Assembly (NCBI GenBank): GCA_017535315.1
Contig: JAFXUD010000009.1
Coordinates: forward strand, 1-64,000
Direction of reading: 5' to 3'
Length of the DNA: 64,000 nucleotides
DNA from: Victivallales bacterium
GTDB taxonomy: Bacteria; Verrucomicrobiota; Lentisphaeria; Oligosphaerales; Oligosphaeraceae
Part shown: piece after piece, positions 62,717 through 64,000 of the stretch
How positions within the stretch are numbered: position 1 is the stretch's first letter
Layout: every line of letters begins with the position of its first letter
The notes under the pieces: model-generated
What the model was told of the DNA's origin: nothing
Seen by the model: only the letters and a program-made list of their open reading frames with translations
Databases searched by the model: none
Position numbers and translations under genes: made by a program

Positions 62717-62743
62717 GTAACCATGGACAAAGACTATGGTTAC
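62717..62743. terminator. hairpin between the Ig-like protein gene and the lyase gene
   Basis: GTAACCAT (62717-62724) and ATGGTTAC (62736-62743) are exact inverted repeats with an 11-nt loop, overlapping the stop of the upstream minus-strand gene. On the minus strand it is followed by TTTTGTTTTG, so weak termination is plausible. Confidence 0.55.
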
Positions 62744-64000
62744 ATGTTGTTTAGTTTGCAAAAATACCAGACAGCCCAGTTTTCCAGCGGGGAGACGTTG
62801 GGCGGTGAGGAGAGTTTAATGTAGTTGTTGTTTAGAAGCATGTAAAACTTGTTTGTCTGATCGGGGGCGGCACAGGAGCCGATGAGATTCCAGCCAGAAT
62901 GGATGGATATGGGATCGGTACGTTGTCCAGTGAGGGTGGTATCGGGGCGCAGGGTACCGATTTTCACTGCGAAGCCCTGTCCAGGAGCCAATGTTTCAGG
63001 GGCAGGCTGGTAGTTGTCATTCTGCCAGATCCAAAGGGTGTCACTTCCAAGGGCTGAAGCCAATGCGGATGACGAGGTGGCGTAGGGGGTGGCTAGCATC
63101 AGCCAGCTCTCCGAGTTGGAACGAGACTCTTGTTCTCCAAGAATGAAGATTATTCCCACCCCCAAGCTAGGCCAAAGATCGGAAATGCGGAACTCCACCT
63201 TGTCCAGTAAAATGGTGAAATTGAAGGTGTCAGAAGTGGCATTTCCCCCATCGATGGCGTATGCACTAGCTGAAATGGTGTTGACGACTGTTCCGTCGGA
63301 TTGGAATGTCACGGGAAAATCATTTGGAGCACGTGGGAAGGTGGCCTTCTTACCTTTTGCCGTAAGCCAACTTCCATTGGATGCTTTGAGGGTGATGCGC
63401 AGTTTGTCCTGATCCTCTGGGTCGTCGTCTTCCAGTGTGAAGGTGGTTGCCTGCAACGGAGTTCCTTCCCGTAGGTTTTGTGGAAAAGTGGTGATTCGAG
63501 GTGGACGGTTGGTGTTTGTGACTGTCACGCTGACTGGCAGCGAGGCTTTTTCCCCTTTTTTATCCTTGACGACGATGCTGAACGTCACGGCGGCTTCTTG
63601 ACCGCGTATAGTCACATCGTAGTCTGGCGCAAGATGAAGGGTTGAGCCCTTCAGGGTGGCCCATCGGGGGGCATTGTAGAGCGAGTAGGTCAGCTTTTCC
63701 GTGTTGTATGGAGCTTGGTTTGCCATGTCTGGGTCAATTGCGTAGAGACTGTATGTGGTCCCGATTGTCTCACTTCCTTCGCTGACGGTGTAGTTACATG
63801 CGTTGTCGGGAATGGAATCAGACCAGACTGGAGGGTTGTTCACATTGTTGACGGTTAGACTGAAGGTCTGTGGGGAGGAAAGCATCTTACCGTCCCAGAG
63901 GCGAATAGATAGTGTGGTGTTTCCGCAGAAATATGGGTTGGTAGGGCATATCTTGACGGCATACCACTTTTCGTAGGGGATGAGTTCGGCAGGTAAGTCT
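62740..64000 (-). CDS. cadherin/Ig-like repeat protein (partial, 5' end off the window)
   Basis: The frame is open from the stop at 62740 to the window edge, so the gene starts beyond 64000; the first internal ATG (63885) is not the start because the residues before it (LWDGK, CGNTTLSIRL) belong to the same fold. At least 419 residues are visible. Two cadherin/dystroglycan-like repeats are suggested by LTVNNVNNPPVWS and VTVTNTNRPPRIT junctions, each about 100 residues. The last 150 residues contain a GWNLIGSC module and a hydrophobic segment (LGVGIIFILG). It is probably a secreted or surface protein, perhaps involved in glycan binding. A heparinase-like gene follows. Confidence 0.7.
   Translation of the reverse strand, partial: DLPAELIPYEKWYAVKICPTNPYFCGNTTLSIRLWDGKMLSSPQTFSLTVNNVNNPPVWSDSIPDNACNYTVSEGSETIGTTYSLYAIDPDMANQAPYNTEKLTYSLYNAPRWATLKGSTLHLAPDYDVTIRGQEAAVTFSIVVKDKKGEKASLPVSVTVTNTNRPPRITTFPQNLREGTPLQATTFTLEDDDPEDQDKLRITLKASNGSWLTAKGKKATFPRAPNDFPVTFQSDGTVVNTISASAYAIDGGNATSDTFNFTILLDKVEFRISDLWPSLGVGIIFILGEQESRSNSESWLMLATPYATSSSALASALGSDTLWIWQNDNYQPAPETLAPGQGFAVKIGTLRPDTTLTGQRTDPISIHSGWNLIGSCAAPDQTNKFYMLLNNNYIKLSSPPNVSPLENWAVWYFCKLNNM

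Overview
The window looks like chromosome of a Gram-negative member of the Planctomycetes-Verrucomicrobia-Lentisphaerae (PVC) group, most likely a Lentisphaerota- or Verrucomicrobia-like, glycan-degrading bacterium. This is inferred from gene content: two secretins, outer-membrane lipoproteins, a lipid A type acyltransferase, a secretin/PilM/PilO-type set like the Akkermansia Amuc_1098-1101 pilus genes, heparinase II/III-like lyases, a UAP1-type sugar nucleotidyltransferase, and a Tad locus rich in FHA domains. No rRNA, tRNA, CRISPR array, prophage or transposase was seen.

Layout. 1-7 kb (+): sugar/uronate catabolism (hydroxyacid dehydrogenase, CE15-like esterase, secreted heparinase II/III-like protein, TIM-barrel isomerase), closed by a perfect 26-bp bidirectional terminator. 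7-10 kb (-): an unknown membrane protein, a tiny coiled-coil protein and a lipoprotein with amidotransferase-like folds. 10-16 kb (-): sulfate ABC transporter (sbp-cysT-cysW-cysA) with a sialidase-fold gene 8 nt behind it and a secreted esterase ahead of it. 16-23 kb (-): a compact secretin / PilM-N / PilO-like / PilP-like / GspE operon. 23-26 kb (-): UDP-sugar pyrophosphorylase, lipid A type acyltransferase, folB. 26-27 kb (+): polyprenyl synthetase.

27.6-53.5 kb (+) is the centrepiece, about 25 kb of same-strand genes. It begins with a beta-barrel protein, two CsgG-like secreted proteins, a COG3014-like lipoprotein and an LpoB-like lipoprotein. It runs into a Tad pilus locus: cpaB, cpaC, an FHA-cpaF fusion, tadB, tadC, two membrane FHA proteins, two Flp-type pilins, cpaA, tadE, a very large TadG-like protein, another TadE-like protein, and a small secreted protein. 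It ends with a PP2C phosphatase, a second cpaF and a membrane Ser/Thr kinase. A phospho-signalling circuit (kinase, phosphatase, four FHA domains) is thus built into a Tad pilus operon. Repeated Thr-containing motifs in the kinase linker, and similar ones in an FHA-protein linker, could be the phosphorylated docking sites.

53.5-64 kb (-): an HTH-EIIA regulator, an MFS transporter with a GH10-like xylanase, a YegP-like protein, a PIG-L deacetylase with a second heparinase II/III-like protein, and the 3' part of a cadherin/Ig-like repeat protein running off the window.

Three kinds of intergenic repeat recur: a three-hairpin GC-rich element (5.9 and 54.6 kb, opposite orientations), a small MITE-like inverted repeat (26.1 and 57.7 kb, half-copy at 59.3 kb), and unusual hairpins whose arms are 9-nt tandem repeats (8.5, 23.2 and, degenerate, 54.4 kb).
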